A DNA stretch of 64,000 bases from NCBI RefSeq assembly GCF_030733545.1, contig NZ_JASHIU010000004.1, positions 109,002-173,001 on the forward strand, read 5' to 3'. The stretch is from Oceanicaulis sp. MMSF_3324. Its GTDB lineage: Bacteria; Pseudomonadota; Alphaproteobacteria; Caulobacterales; Maricaulaceae. Of the stretch, positions 7,384 through 18,554 are shown in pieces (within the stretch, counting starts at the first letter, position 1; each line of letters opens with the position of its first letter). The notes beneath the pieces were generated by a model. It worked only from the letters and a program-made list of their open reading frames with translations. It searched no databases and was not told the origin of the DNA. Made by a program: the position numbers and the translations under genes.

Positions 7384-9456
7384 ATGGCCCAGTTTCTGTT
7401 TGAAATCTTTTGCGAGGAAATCCCCGCGCGCATGCAAGAGCGCGCTGAAGGTGACCTTGCCCGTCTGATGTCGGACCGCCTGAAAGAGGCGGGTCTGAAA
7501 TGGGACAGCCTTGAAGCCTTCTCCGGGCCGCGTCGTCTGGGCCTTGTGATCGAGGGCCTGCCGCTGAAGACCGAGGATGTGCGCGAGGAACGTAAAGGTC
7601 CGCGCACCGACGCGCCGGAGAAAGCCCTTCAAGGCTTCATGCGCGGCGCCGGGATCGACAGCCTGGACCAGTGCAAGATCGAAGAGGGCAAGAAGGGCAG
7701 CTTCTATATCGCCGTCATCGAGAAGCCGGGCCGCGAGACGGCCGAGGTGATTTCCGAAGCGATCCCGGAGATCCTCAAGAGCTTCCCCTGGCCCAAATCG
7801 ATGAAGTTTGGTCAGGACGAAACGGCGCAACGCTGGGTGCGTCCGCTGCGCTCGCTGATCTGCCTGCTCGACGGCGACGTGATCAAGACCGAAGTCTTCG
7901 GCATTACCTCTGGCGATGTCACCGATGGCCACCGCATTCATGGCTCCGGCCCATTCTCGGTGACGGATTTTGCCGATTACGAAGCCAAGCTGCGCAAAAA
8001 TGGCGTGATCCTGCGCCGGGATGAGCGCAAAAAGCTGGTGCTCGAGGGCGCCCGCCGCGTCTGTGAAGAGGCGGGGCTGGAGCTGATCGAGGATCAGGGG
8101 CTTCTGGAAGAGGTGACGGGGCTGGTCGAACATCCTGCGCCGATCCTTGGCGATATGGACCCGGACTTCCTCGACCTGCCGCCCGAAGTCATCGCGCTGA
8201 CCATGAAGACGCACCAGAAATATTTCGCGGTGCGTGACCCCAAGTCCGGCAAGCTGACCAGCAAGTTCGTCGTTCTGGCCAACCAGGACGCGCCGGATGG
8301 CGGCACCGCGATCGCGGCGGGCAATGCCCGCGTGCTGTCCGCCCGCCTGTCAGATGCGCGCCATTTCTGGGATCTTGATCGCAAGACCGGGCTTGAGGCG
8401 ATGGCGTCCGAGCTCGGCAAGGTCACCTTCCACGAAAAGCTGGGGACGGTGGCCGACAAGGTCGAGCGTGTGGCCAAGCTGGCGCGCGAACTCGCGCCGG
8501 TCGTGGGCGCGGATGCGGATATGGCTGAGAAGGCCGCGCGTCTGGCGAAAGCCGATCTCGTCAGCCAGATGGTCTATGAATTCCCCGAGCTGCAGGGTGC
8601 AATGGGCCGCTATTACGCGCTTGAGGCCGGGCTTGATCCCCAGATCGCCGACGCCATCAAGGATCATTACAAGCCGCAAGGCCCGTCCGACGCCGTGCCG
8701 ACCGCGCCGGTCAGTGCCGCGGTCGCTTTGGCGGACAAGCTTGATACGCTGGTAGGCTTCTGGGCGATTGATGAAAAACCGACCGGCTCCAAAGACCCGT
8801 TCGCCCTGCGCCGCGCTGCGCTGGGGGTGATCCGGATCTTGTTGGAAGCTGACAAGGCTCTCAGCCTGTCTAAGCTGGCGAGTGACGACCTCCTGTCCTT
8901 TTTCGCGGACCGCCTGAAAGTCCACCTCAAGGATGAGGGCGTGAAGCATGACGTCATCGATGCGGTGTTCGCGCTGGGCGATGACGACCTCGTACGCGTC
9001 ACGAAAAAAGCCCGCGCGCTGCAGGCCTTCATGAACACCGAAGATGGTCAGGCGCTGCTGCAGGGCTATCGCCGGGCGGCGAACATTCTGGCGGCGGAAG
9101 AGAAGAAGGGCTTCGATCTGGCTTCGGCCCGCGCCGAAGCCGTTTCCGGCTCGGATGAGGACACGGACGCCGCCTTGATGATTGCTATCGCCAAAACCGC
9201 AGAGGCTGCGCAAGAGCGCGCGCTGATCGCGGCCATTGAGGGCGCGGACGAGGTGGCCTCGGTTGCTCTCAATACGGAAGACTTTGAAGGCGCCATGTCG
9301 GCGCTGTCGCAACTGCGTGAACCGGTCGACGCCTTCTTCGAGGCGGTTGTCGTGAACGCAGAAGATTCTATGGTGCGTCGCAATAGATTGTTGCTGTTGT
9401 CGCGGATTCGCGCAGCGGCCGATCTGGTGGCGGATTTCTCACGGTTGGAAGGGTAG
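7384..9456 (+). CDS. glyS: Glycine--tRNA ligase beta subunit
   Basis: The 690-residue beta chain of glycyl-tRNA synthetase, which binds tRNA-Gly and assembles with GlyQ. Recognisable family blocks are FEIFCEEIPARM at the N-terminus, GPRRL, the GPRTDAPEKALQGF region, the HD-like central segment with VALADKLDTLVGFW and KDPFALRRAALG, and a C-terminal anticodon-binding helical domain with DAFFEAVVVNAED. The length is normal. It follows the GST gene by 29 bp and precedes ppdK by 53 bp to that gene's likely ATG. Confidence 0.97.
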   Translation: MAQFLFEIFCEEIPARMQERAEGDLARLMSDRLKEAGLKWDSLEAFSGPRRLGLVIEGLPLKTEDVREERKGPRTDAPEKALQGFMRGAGIDSLDQCKIEEGKKGSFYIAVIEKPGRETAEVISEAIPEILKSFPWPKSMKFGQDETAQRWVRPLRSLICLLDGDVIKTEVFGITSGDVTDGHRIHGSGPFSVTDFADYEAKLRKNGVILRRDERKKLVLEGARRVCEEAGLELIEDQGLLEEVTGLVEHPAPILGDMDPDFLDLPPEVIALTMKTHQKYFAVRDPKSGKLTSKFVVLANQDAPDGGTAIAAGNARVLSARLSDARHFWDLDRKTGLEAMASELGKVTFHEKLGTVADKVERVAKLARELAPVVGADADMAEKAARLAKADLVSQMVYEFPELQGAMGRYYALEAGLDPQIADAIKDHYKPQGPSDAVPTAPVSAAVALADKLDTLVGFWAIDEKPTGSKDPFALRRAALGVIRILLEADKALSLSKLASDDLLSFFADRLKVHLKDEGVKHDVIDAVFALGDDDLVRVTKKARALQAFMNTEDGQALLQGYRRAANILAAEEKKGFDLASARAEAVSGSDEDTDAALMIAIAKTAEAAQERALIAAIEGADEVASVALNTEDFEGAMSALSQLREPVDAFFEAVVVNAEDSMVRRNRLLLLSRIRAAADLVADFSRLEG

Positions 9457-9509
9457 GCGCGGGGGCGTCTGCTCTTTGACCCGTTTTGACGATCAGGAAG
9501 GTGAGCCCC

Positions 9510-12176
<2,667 letters not shown>

Positions 12177-12206
12177 AGGAACGGCTAAGTCCTTACCAGG
12201 TCTATT

Positions 12207-12242
12207 GGAAACCGCTTCGGGGCTTGCCGGGGCGGTTTCTTG
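12207..12242 (+). terminator. Rho-independent terminator after ppdK
   Basis: GAAACCGC and GCGGTTTC arms enclose a GC-rich loop and are followed by TTGCC. The position, about 30 bp past the ppdK stop, fits the end of the glyQ-gst-glyS-ppdK operon. The T-tract is short. Confidence 0.6.
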
Positions 12243-12389
12243 CCTTATTTAGGGCATGATCGGTTCTTATTGACCGCGGCTTCATCCAAGCCCACCACTA
12301 TGTCGGTGAGCGCGTTCAAGACGTATCCTGATGGTCTTGATCTTGCTGATGGCGCTACGCCCAATTGAGGGCGAGCCCCTTGGAGTTTT

Positions 12390-13148
12390 GTGATTTTGAC
12401 GGTTACGACTCTTCTCCTTCGCGCCAAGAGCGCCCTGGCCGGTGTCGGCGTTATCGCGGCGTTCGCCGTGATTGCGCTTGGCGTGAGTCTGGCGCCGGAA
12501 CGGGCGCAGGAACAGGACGAGGCCGGCGATCTGCGCGAGCTGGCGCTTGAATTCCTGGAATTCGAGCAGAGCCGGCCCGCCCTGATCTCCGAGACGGCCT
12601 TCAGTTTCGCGTCTTTCGAGATCGATTCCGACCCCGAACAGGGCGCCGTGCTGGTCCAGCGCGCCATCGATAGCGTGGGCGCGCTCAATCTCAATGAACT
12701 CGATGCCGCCCGGAACGCCGCCCGCGAGCGTCGCTGCCTGGCGGAAGCCATCTATTATGAAGCGCGCAGCGAGACGCTGGCGGGTCAGATGGCGGTGGCG
12801 GAAGTGGTGATCAATCGCTCGCGCCATCGCGCCTATCCCGACACGATCTGCGGCGTGGTTTATCAGGGCGCCGAACGGCGGACGGGGTGCCAGTTCACCT
12901 TCACCTGTGACGGCTCGATGATCAACGCGCCCTATGGCCGGGGCTGGGAGCGCGCGCAGAACGTGGCCGACCACGCGCTGATGGGCTTTGCGCGTCCGGT
13001 GACCAATCGCGCGACGCACTATCACACCACGGCGGTCGACCCGGTGTGGAATGACACGCTGGTGCGAACCCGCCGGATCGGCTCGCACATCTTCTATCGC
13101 TTCCCCAATCGCTCCGAACGTCGCTTGCTAGCCGAACGCGAAGCCTGA
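12390..13148 (+). CDS. SleB-family cell wall hydrolase
   Basis: A 252-residue envelope protein with an N-terminal hydrophobic signal-anchor (about 15-38), an acidic linker, and a C-terminal hydrolase_2 (SleB) domain. The domain carries the expected AEAIYYEARSE, GQMAVAEVVINR, CQFTFTCDG and THYHT blocks, with the conserved Glu in YYEARSE as the likely catalytic residue. Such enzymes act as lytic transglycosylases or amidases on peptidoglycan. In alphaproteobacteria they work in growth or division, not in spore germination. The start is GTG at 12390 with TGGAG four bases upstream. Confidence 0.86.
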   Translation: MILTVTTLLLRAKSALAGVGVIAAFAVIALGVSLAPERAQEQDEAGDLRELALEFLEFEQSRPALISETAFSFASFEIDSDPEQGAVLVQRAIDSVGALNLNELDAARNAARERRCLAEAIYYEARSETLAGQMAVAEVVINRSRHRAYPDTICGVVYQGAERRTGCQFTFTCDGSMINAPYGRGWERAQNVADHALMGFARPVTNRATHYHTTAVDPVWNDTLVRTRRIGSHIFYRFPNRSERRLLAEREA

Positions 13149-13154
13149 ACCCAC

Positions 13155-13182
13155 AGGGCCGCCCGCTGGGCGGCCTTGCTGT
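13155..13182 (+). terminator. Terminator hairpin after the SleB-like gene
   Basis: A perfect 8-bp stem, GGCCGCCC / GGGCGGCC, with a 3-nt loop, starts within 10 bp of the stop and is followed by TTGCTGTTT. Confidence 0.65.
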
Positions 13183-13246
13183 TTCAGCGATGGCGTGCGC
13201 CCGGCCTGCGCGCTAGGGTCTTCCCCTCACAGGGGAGCGGGGGGTC

Positions 13247-13810
13247 ATGATTCACGCAGAGGCGTTGGCGCCGATTACGCAATTTCTGGACGGGATCGGC
13301 TTGCCGGTGACCCGGAGCCAGATTGCCGAGGCGAGCTTTCTGCCTGGCGTGGTCATTCGTGAAGGGGCTCTGTTCGTGGACGCCGAGCGCCTGGGCTCTC
13401 CTGGCGACATCCTGCATGAAGCGGGGCATCTGGCCGTGACGCCCGCGCGCCTGCGCGGCCATCTCGATGGCGATATCGACGCCTGCGCCGCCGCCCTCAT
13501 TGCTGACCCGGAGCTTCAGGTGACCGAAGCGGAAGCGTCTCAGATCGCCCGCACCGAGCCGCAGGCCATCGCCTGGTCCTATGCGGCGGCTCTGGCGGCG
13601 GGCGTGTCGCCGGCGTGCGTGTTCTGGGCTGAAGGGTATGGCGGCCAACATGGCGGCGCGCCGGAACTGGTGATGATGCAGGTGGCGCAGGGCTTCTTTC
13701 CCGGCGTTCAGGGATTGGCGCATACAGGCCTGTGCTCGGCGCCGCCGCCCTTTGGCGATCCAGGCGATCCCGCGCCCTTTCCGCAGATGAAGGCCTGGCT
13801 CGCCGTCTAG
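13247..13810 (+). CDS. Hypothetical protein with HEAGH metallopeptidase-like motif
   Basis: A 187-residue cytoplasmic protein of unknown function. Its one notable motif is ILHEAGHLAV (about 55-64), an HExxH pattern as in minimal zinc metallopeptidases and ImmA-like proteins. A third ligand is not obvious; candidates lie in the later EGYGGQHGGAPE segment. Two Cys residues fall in the middle region and one near the C-terminus. A strong ribosome site (AGGGGAGCGGGGGG) precedes ATG 13247. The stop overlaps the nadC stop on the opposite strand through a shared CTAG. I do not recognise a named family. Confidence 0.75.
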   Translation: MIHAEALAPITQFLDGIGLPVTRSQIAEASFLPGVVIREGALFVDAERLGSPGDILHEAGHLAVTPARLRGHLDGDIDACAAALIADPELQVTEAEASQIARTEPQAIAWSYAAALAAGVSPACVFWAEGYGGQHGGAPELVMMQVAQGFFPGVQGLAHTGLCSAPPPFGDPGDPAPFPQMKAWLAV

Positions 13811-14652
13811 CGCTCGTCGAGCCCCAGGTCGAAATTGGGGGCGGAGTGGGTGAGGGCGCCGACGCTGATCACGTCCACGCCGGTCTCGGCGATGGCCCGC
13901 ACCGTGTCGAGATTGACGCCGCCCGAGGCTTCCAGATTGGCGCGACCGTCGGTCAGCAGCACGGCGGCGCGTAAATCCTCGAGGCTGAAATTGTCCAGCA
14001 GCACGCTTTCCGCGCCTGCCGCGAGGGCGTCTTCGAGCTGATCGAGCCGGTCCACCTCGACCGCGACGCGGGTCATGTGTCCGGCATAGGCGCGGGCGCG
14101 TTTGATCGCTTCGCTGACGCCGCCGCACACGGCCACATGATTGTCCTTGATCAGGATGGCGTCATCGAGGCCATAGCGGTGATAGGCGCCGCCGCCCGCG
14201 CGCACCGCTTGCAGTTCCACCGCGCGCAGGCCCGGCGTGGTCTTGCGGGTGTGGGCGACCACCGCGCCGGTGTCGGCGATGGCGGTGACATACTGGCGGG
14301 TCAGGGTGGCGATGCCGCTCATCCGACCCAGAAAGTTCAAGGCCGGGCGTTCCGCCGTCAGAATGCCCAGGGCCGGGCCGTCCACAATGGCGACCACATC
14401 GCCGTTTTCCAGAATGTCGCCATCGCGCTTGCGCCAGGTGACGGCGATATCGCGATCGACCTGATCAAAACAGGCGTCGGCGGGCTGCTGGCCCGCCAGG
14501 ACGCCATTGGCGCGGCTCTTGATGACGAAGTTGGCGTTCTTGTCCGCCGGAATGGTGGCGAGCGAGGTGACATCCCCACGTCCGCCCAGATCTTCCTCGA
14601 GCGCACGGGTGACGAGCGCATGGATCAGATGGCGCGGCAGGGCAGGGATCAT
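13807..14652 (-). CDS. nadC: Nicotinate-nucleotide pyrophosphorylase (carboxylating)
   Basis: Quinolinate phosphoribosyltransferase, the last dedicated step of the aspartate route to NAD: quinolinate + PRPP to nicotinate mononucleotide + CO2 + PPi. The 281 residues include the family blocks EEDLGGRGDVTS, HTRKTTPGLRAVE, GGGAYHRYGLDDAILIKDNH, VEVDRLDQ and the C-terminal EASGGVN with VISVGALTHSAP. It is the last gene of nadA-nadB-nadC, one base after nadB, so translation is coupled. Control is expected through the operators upstream of nadA. Confidence 0.97.
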   Translation of the reverse strand: MIPALPRHLIHALVTRALEEDLGGRGDVTSLATIPADKNANFVIKSRANGVLAGQQPADACFDQVDRDIAVTWRKRDGDILENGDVVAIVDGPALGILTAERPALNFLGRMSGIATLTRQYVTAIADTGAVVAHTRKTTPGLRAVELQAVRAGGGAYHRYGLDDAILIKDNHVAVCGGVSEAIKRARAYAGHMTRVAVEVDRLDQLEDALAAGAESVLLDNFSLEDLRAAVLLTDGRANLEASGGVNLDTVRAIAETGVDVISVGALTHSAPNFDLGLDER

Positions 14653-14653
14653 C

Positions 14654-16177
14654 TCAGGCAGCTCCGGCTTGGCGCAGCTTGGCGTGCGCCGGGTAAAGGT
14701 CAGACAGCGTCAGGCGGGTATGGCGCCCGGGCTCGGCGCGCTGGGGGAAGTCGGTGCGGCTGTGGCCGCCACGGCTTTCCTCACGCGCCAGTGCGCCCTG
14801 GGTCAGAAAGCGCGCGGCGATCAGGGCGGGCGCTGAGCCGTGCTCGGCCTTCAACGCGTCAAGCAGGCTCAGAAGCGTCGTCAGGCCCTCGGCGCTCCGG
14901 GTCACGCCTGCCTGCGCGCTGACGGCGCTGCGCAGGGTCTGGAGCACGCTTTGCGGCAGCTCGCATGGCGCATCGGCGGGTTGCGCCTGTACCCGGCGCG
15001 TCGTTGCGCGTTGGATTGCCTGGGCCGCGCGATGACCGAACACCAGCCCTTCCAGCAGGGAGTTGGACGCTAGTCGGTTGGCGCCATGCACGCCGGTGGA
15101 GGCGCATTCACCCACCGCCCACAGGCCCGGAACGCCGGTAAAGCCATCAAGATCGGTCTCGACCCCACCCATATGATAGTGGGCCGCCGGGGCGACCGGG
15201 ACGGGATCGGTACGGGGGTCTATGCCGCCGCTCATGCAGGCCTTGAACACGGCGGGAAAATGATCGGGAAACTGGGCGCCGACCGCCTCGCGGGCATCGA
15301 GATACGCCCCGGCGCCGGACAGGTTCTGCGCATGCACGGCGCGGGCGACCACATCGCGCGGCGCCAGCTCGGCGAGCTCATGAACATCCAGCATGAAGCG
15401 ATGACCGTTTCGGTCAATCAGGACCGCACCCTCTCCGCGCAGGGCTTCGGTGGCGAGCGGGGCGGGGTCGCGGCCAATATCAATGGCGGTGGGGTGAAAC
15501 TGGACAAATTCGGGATCGCGGATCACTGCGCCCAGTGCGGCCGCCATCACCATGGCCTGGCCCTGGCTGGTCCAGGGCGTGGTGGTCACCGCATAGAGCC
15601 CGCCCAGCGAGCCGGTGGCGAGCACGGTATGGCTCGCCTCGATCGTGTGCAGCTGGCCCTCGGGATCGCGCGTCAGAACGCCGGCGCAGCCCTTGGCCTG
15701 ATCGGGCAACAGCGCCTCGGCGCGCCAGCCATCCCGGATCTCGATATGATCCGCCTCGCGTACGGCGGCAATGAGGGCGGCCAGAATGCCCGCGCCCGCC
15801 TGATCACCCTTCATCCGGGCGACGCGGGCGACCGAGTGCGCGGCCTCGCGCGACAGCGACCAGCCGCCATGTTCTGTGCGTTCCAGCGCAGCGCCCATGT
15901 CACAAAGCGCGCGGACCTCGCTGGCCCCTGCGCTCGCCAGCACCATGGCGGCGGTCTCATCCACCAGACCGGCGCCCGCCATCACCGTATCGCGGGCATG
16001 CAGCGCTGCGCTGTCATCCGGGCCCAGCGCCGCCGCCACCCCGCCTTGCGCCCAGCCGGTCGAGGAGCCGTGCCCGAGGGGTGAACCGGTCAGCAGCACC
16101 ACAGGGTTGGGCGCGGCCTTCAGGGCCGTCCACAACCCGGCGATCCCGGCGCCGACAATGAGGAGGGGGTGGGTCAA
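14654..16177 (-). CDS. nadB: L-aspartate oxidase
   Basis: A flavoenzyme of 507 residues that oxidises L-aspartate to iminoaspartate, which NadA condenses with dihydroxyacetone phosphate. It has an N-terminal FAD dinucleotide fold (GAGIAGLWTA, 8-17), SSTGWAQGGVAA, HTVLATGSLGG, EFVQFHPTA and the C-terminal FAD/succinate-family block GLWAVGECASTGVHGANRLASNSLLE. The length is typical. It lies between nadA (48-bp gap) and nadC (1-bp gap) in one operon. Confidence 0.97.
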   Translation of the reverse strand: MTHPLLIVGAGIAGLWTALKAAPNPVVLLTGSPLGHGSSTGWAQGGVAAALGPDDSAALHARDTVMAGAGLVDETAAMVLASAGASEVRALCDMGAALERTEHGGWSLSREAAHSVARVARMKGDQAGAGILAALIAAVREADHIEIRDGWRAEALLPDQAKGCAGVLTRDPEGQLHTIEASHTVLATGSLGGLYAVTTTPWTSQGQAMVMAAALGAVIRDPEFVQFHPTAIDIGRDPAPLATEALRGEGAVLIDRNGHRFMLDVHELAELAPRDVVARAVHAQNLSGAGAYLDAREAVGAQFPDHFPAVFKACMSGGIDPRTDPVPVAPAAHYHMGGVETDLDGFTGVPGLWAVGECASTGVHGANRLASNSLLEGLVFGHRAAQAIQRATTRRVQAQPADAPCELPQSVLQTLRSAVSAQAGVTRSAEGLTTLLSLLDALKAEHGSAPALIAARFLTQGALAREESRGGHSRTDFPQRAEPGRHTRLTLSDLYPAHAKLRQAGAA

Positions 16178-16225
16178 AGCATCACCACAGAGGACAACGC
16201 CCGCCGAAGCGGGCGCTTGTTGTGA

Positions 16226-17359
16226 TCAGACCGCCACGTAAGGCACGTCGGCCAGCGGCTTGCCGGTGTCAAAGCTCGGCGGATTGTCGGCCTTGGGCAG
16301 GTCCAGCATGGCTTGCAGGCTGGCCTTGGCTTTCTCCGCAATCACCGGGTCAACCTCGACCTCATGCTTCATGTCGCGCAGCGCTTCATAGATATTGGTC
16401 AGGCTGATGCGCTTCATGTGCGGGCACAGATTGCACGGCTTGATGAACTGCACGCCGGGGTTCTCGACAGAGACATTGTCGCTCATCGAGCACTCGGTGA
16501 TCAGGATCGCCTTTTTCGGCGCCTTGTCTTTGACATAGGCGGCCATCGCCCCGGTGGAGCCGGCGAAGTCAGCCGCGGCCATCACTTCGGGCGGGCATTC
16601 AGGGTGGGTGATGATCACCGCTTCAGGGTGCGCGTCGCGCAGATCCTGAATGTCCTGCGGCGTAAACTGCTCGTGCACTTCGCACTCGCCCTGCCAGGTC
16701 AGGATCTTGATGCCGGTCTGGGCGGCGACGTTTTTTGCCAGATACTGGTCCGGGATCATGATGACCGTATCGGTGTTCCACTGTTTGGCCACGGCCTCGA
16801 CCACCTGAACGGCATTAGAGCTGGTGCAGCAGATGTCCGAATACGCCTTCACCTCGGCGGACGTGTTCACATAGGTGACGATGGGATAGTCGGGATAGGC
16901 CGCCTTGATCGCCTGCACATCCGCGCCGGTGATGGAGCTGGCGAGCGAGCAGCCCGCTTCCATGTCGGGGATCAGGACGGTCTTGTTCGGCGACAGGATC
17001 TTGGCGGTTTCGGCCATGAAGTGGACGCCCGCCTGCAGGATGATGTCTTCTTCCGCTTCGGCGGCGACCTGGGCGAGTTTGAGGGAATCCCCTGTGATAT
17101 CGCCCACGCAGTTGAAGATTTCCGGCGTCATGTAGTTGTGCGCCAGGATGGTCGCGCCGCGCAGGGCCTTGAGCTGGTTGATCGCGTCGATGAGCGGCGC
17201 GAAGGCCGGCCATTCCATCGGGGTGACCACGTCTTTCACGCGGGCATAAAGATGGTCGGTGCGCGCCTTGACGGCGTCGTCGTATGCCAGCGCGCTCGCC
17301 TCGGGCCAGATACGCTCGGCGGCGTCCTTACCGGTGTCGGTCCAGCTCATGCCGTCCAT
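16226..17359 (-). CDS. nadA: Quinolinate synthase (4Fe-4S)
   Basis: Condenses iminoaspartate with dihydroxyacetone phosphate to quinolinate; about 377 residues from the chosen start. Family signatures include LAHNYMTPEIFNCVGDITGDS, FMAETAKIL, DMEAGCSLASS, YVNTSAEVKAYSDICCTSSNA, HPECPPEV and CNLCPHMKRI, which supply the Fe-S ligand cysteines. ATG 17359 is preferred because GAAGGAGG lies six bases before it; starts further upstream would bury the ribosome site and the operator inside the gene. First gene of nadABC, 211 bp downstream of the NadQ-like regulator gene. Confidence 0.96.
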   Translation of the reverse strand: MDGMSWTDTGKDAAERIWPEASALAYDDAVKARTDHLYARVKDVVTPMEWPAFAPLIDAINQLKALRGATILAHNYMTPEIFNCVGDITGDSLKLAQVAAEAEEDIILQAGVHFMAETAKILSPNKTVLIPDMEAGCSLASSITGADVQAIKAAYPDYPIVTYVNTSAEVKAYSDICCTSSNAVQVVEAVAKQWNTDTVIMIPDQYLAKNVAAQTGIKILTWQGECEVHEQFTPQDIQDLRDAHPEAVIITHPECPPEVMAAADFAGSTGAMAAYVKDKAPKKAILITECSMSDNVSVENPGVQFIKPCNLCPHMKRISLTNIYEALRDMKHEVEVDPVIAEKAKASLQAMLDLPKADNPPSFDTGKPLADVPYVAV

Positions 17360-17393
17360 GGTCATCCTCCTTCGGCCCCTTATGTGCAGACTT

Positions 17394-17410
17394 ATGCTCG
17401 ATATGAGCAT
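17394..17410. promoter_or_regulatory. Candidate NadQ operator 1 (ATGCTC-N5-GAGCAT)
   Basis: A perfect 6-bp inverted repeat with a 5-bp spacer, 35 bp upstream of the nadA start codon. It lies between the NadQ-like regulator gene and nadABC, where a repressor site would sit. A related copy follows at 17459-17475. Confidence 0.65.
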
Positions 17411-17458
17411 TTCAGGGGCCTTAAACGACGGCGATCACTCAGGAGTGTCGCCGACCTT

Positions 17459-17475
17459 TTGCTCTACATGAGCCT
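17459..17475. promoter_or_regulatory. Candidate NadQ operator 2 (TTGCTC-N5-GAGCCT)
   Basis: A second, imperfect copy of the inverted repeat at 17394, with the same 5-bp spacer. Ten of 12 arm positions match. The site centres are 65 bp apart, close to six helical turns, which would suit two dimers on one face of DNA around the nadA promoter. Confidence 0.55.
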
Positions 17476-17570
17476 AAGTGGGGGCGAATATACGCCGATG
17501 GAAGGGGGAGGCAAGTTGAAACTTTCATGACGGCGCCGGCGCTCACCTGATGGTGAACGGGGCTTGCAGC

Positions 17571-18554
17571 TCAGCCTTCCTTGGCGCGCGGTATGGACAG
17601 GCCCAGGGCGGCGCCGGCGGTCAGGTTCTCCCGGGCGAAGCGGTAGAGCTCGGCGGGGCGGCCGCCGGTCTGGCTTTCCACCCGGCCCGTGCCCGCCACA
17701 AAGCCTGCGCGATCGAGCGCGCGGCGGAAATTCTGCTTGTGCAGCGGGAAGCCGGAGACGGACTCCACGACCCGCTGCAGGTCGGACAGGGTGAAGCTGT
17801 CGCTCATCAGCTCGAAGACCACCGGGCGATACTTGATCTTGCCGCGCAGGCGCGACAGGGCGGTGGCGAGGATGCGGCGATGGTCCGACGCCATGGCGAC
17901 ACCCATGCCTTCGGGGGCGGCGTTGGGCTCGCCCCGATCCCGCGCCGCCTCTGCGACCAGCCCGGCTTCATACAGCAGCTCGTAGCGATCCAGCGCGCGT
18001 TCTTCATTCCAGAGCGCGCCATCCAGACCGAAGGTGGCGCGGACACGGTCAAAGCGCGCGGCGCGGCGGCCCGGCGCGGCGGCTTCATCACACCAGGAGC
18101 GCAGGGCGGGTTCGATCACCTTGGTCAGGATGGAGGGGCGGCCCGTCCGATGGTCTTCCCAGGGAAAGAAACGCGTCCAGCTGTCCCAGTGCGCCTCGGT
18201 ATTGTTCAAGGGGCGCGCGTCCGGCGTCAGGCCCAGATAGCCCACTGACAATACGCGCGCATCCTGCGCGCCGGCCAGCGCGGCCAGCGGCGCTTCGCGG
18301 CCCCGATCGCCAAAGGTGTAAAGCTGTTCCACATAGCCGAGCTCAAACCCGGTCTGGTCGCGCACCCATTCGCGCAGGCCGATCTCGAAGGTGCGGTGGG
18401 CGCTGGGGTTGAACGGGCCGAACGGCATGGCCGGTTCGCCGCCTTCCACGCTTTCGGTGACCAGCACTTTGAGCTCGCCTTCGGAGGCGGCGAAGATCAC
18501 GGCGTTCAGTCCGACCACGAGCGGCTGGATGGCGGCGTTCAGATCCGGCTTCAT
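17571..18554 (-). CDS. nadQ: NadQ-like Nudix-related transcriptional regulator of NAD synthesis
   Basis: A 327-residue protein with an N-terminal Nudix-like domain (about 1-170) that lacks an intact catalytic Nudix box, and a C-terminal winged-helix region (about 235-320, with a recognition-helix-like stretch ending NFRRALDRAGF). This is the architecture of NrtR/NadQ regulators, where the dead Nudix domain senses a NAD-related ligand. The location immediately upstream of nadABC, with palindromes between, supports the NadQ assignment. It overlaps the HD-hydrolase gene by four bases (ATGA). NrtR is the alternative name; the nadABC context favours NadQ. Confidence 0.8.
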   Translation of the reverse strand: MKPDLNAAIQPLVVGLNAVIFAASEGELKVLVTESVEGGEPAMPFGPFNPSAHRTFEIGLREWVRDQTGFELGYVEQLYTFGDRGREAPLAALAGAQDARVLSVGYLGLTPDARPLNNTEAHWDSWTRFFPWEDHRTGRPSILTKVIEPALRSWCDEAAAPGRRAARFDRVRATFGLDGALWNEERALDRYELLYEAGLVAEAARDRGEPNAAPEGMGVAMASDHRRILATALSRLRGKIKYRPVVFELMSDSFTLSDLQRVVESVSGFPLHKQNFRRALDRAGFVAGTGRVESQTGGRPAELYRFARENLTAGAALGLSIPRAKEG

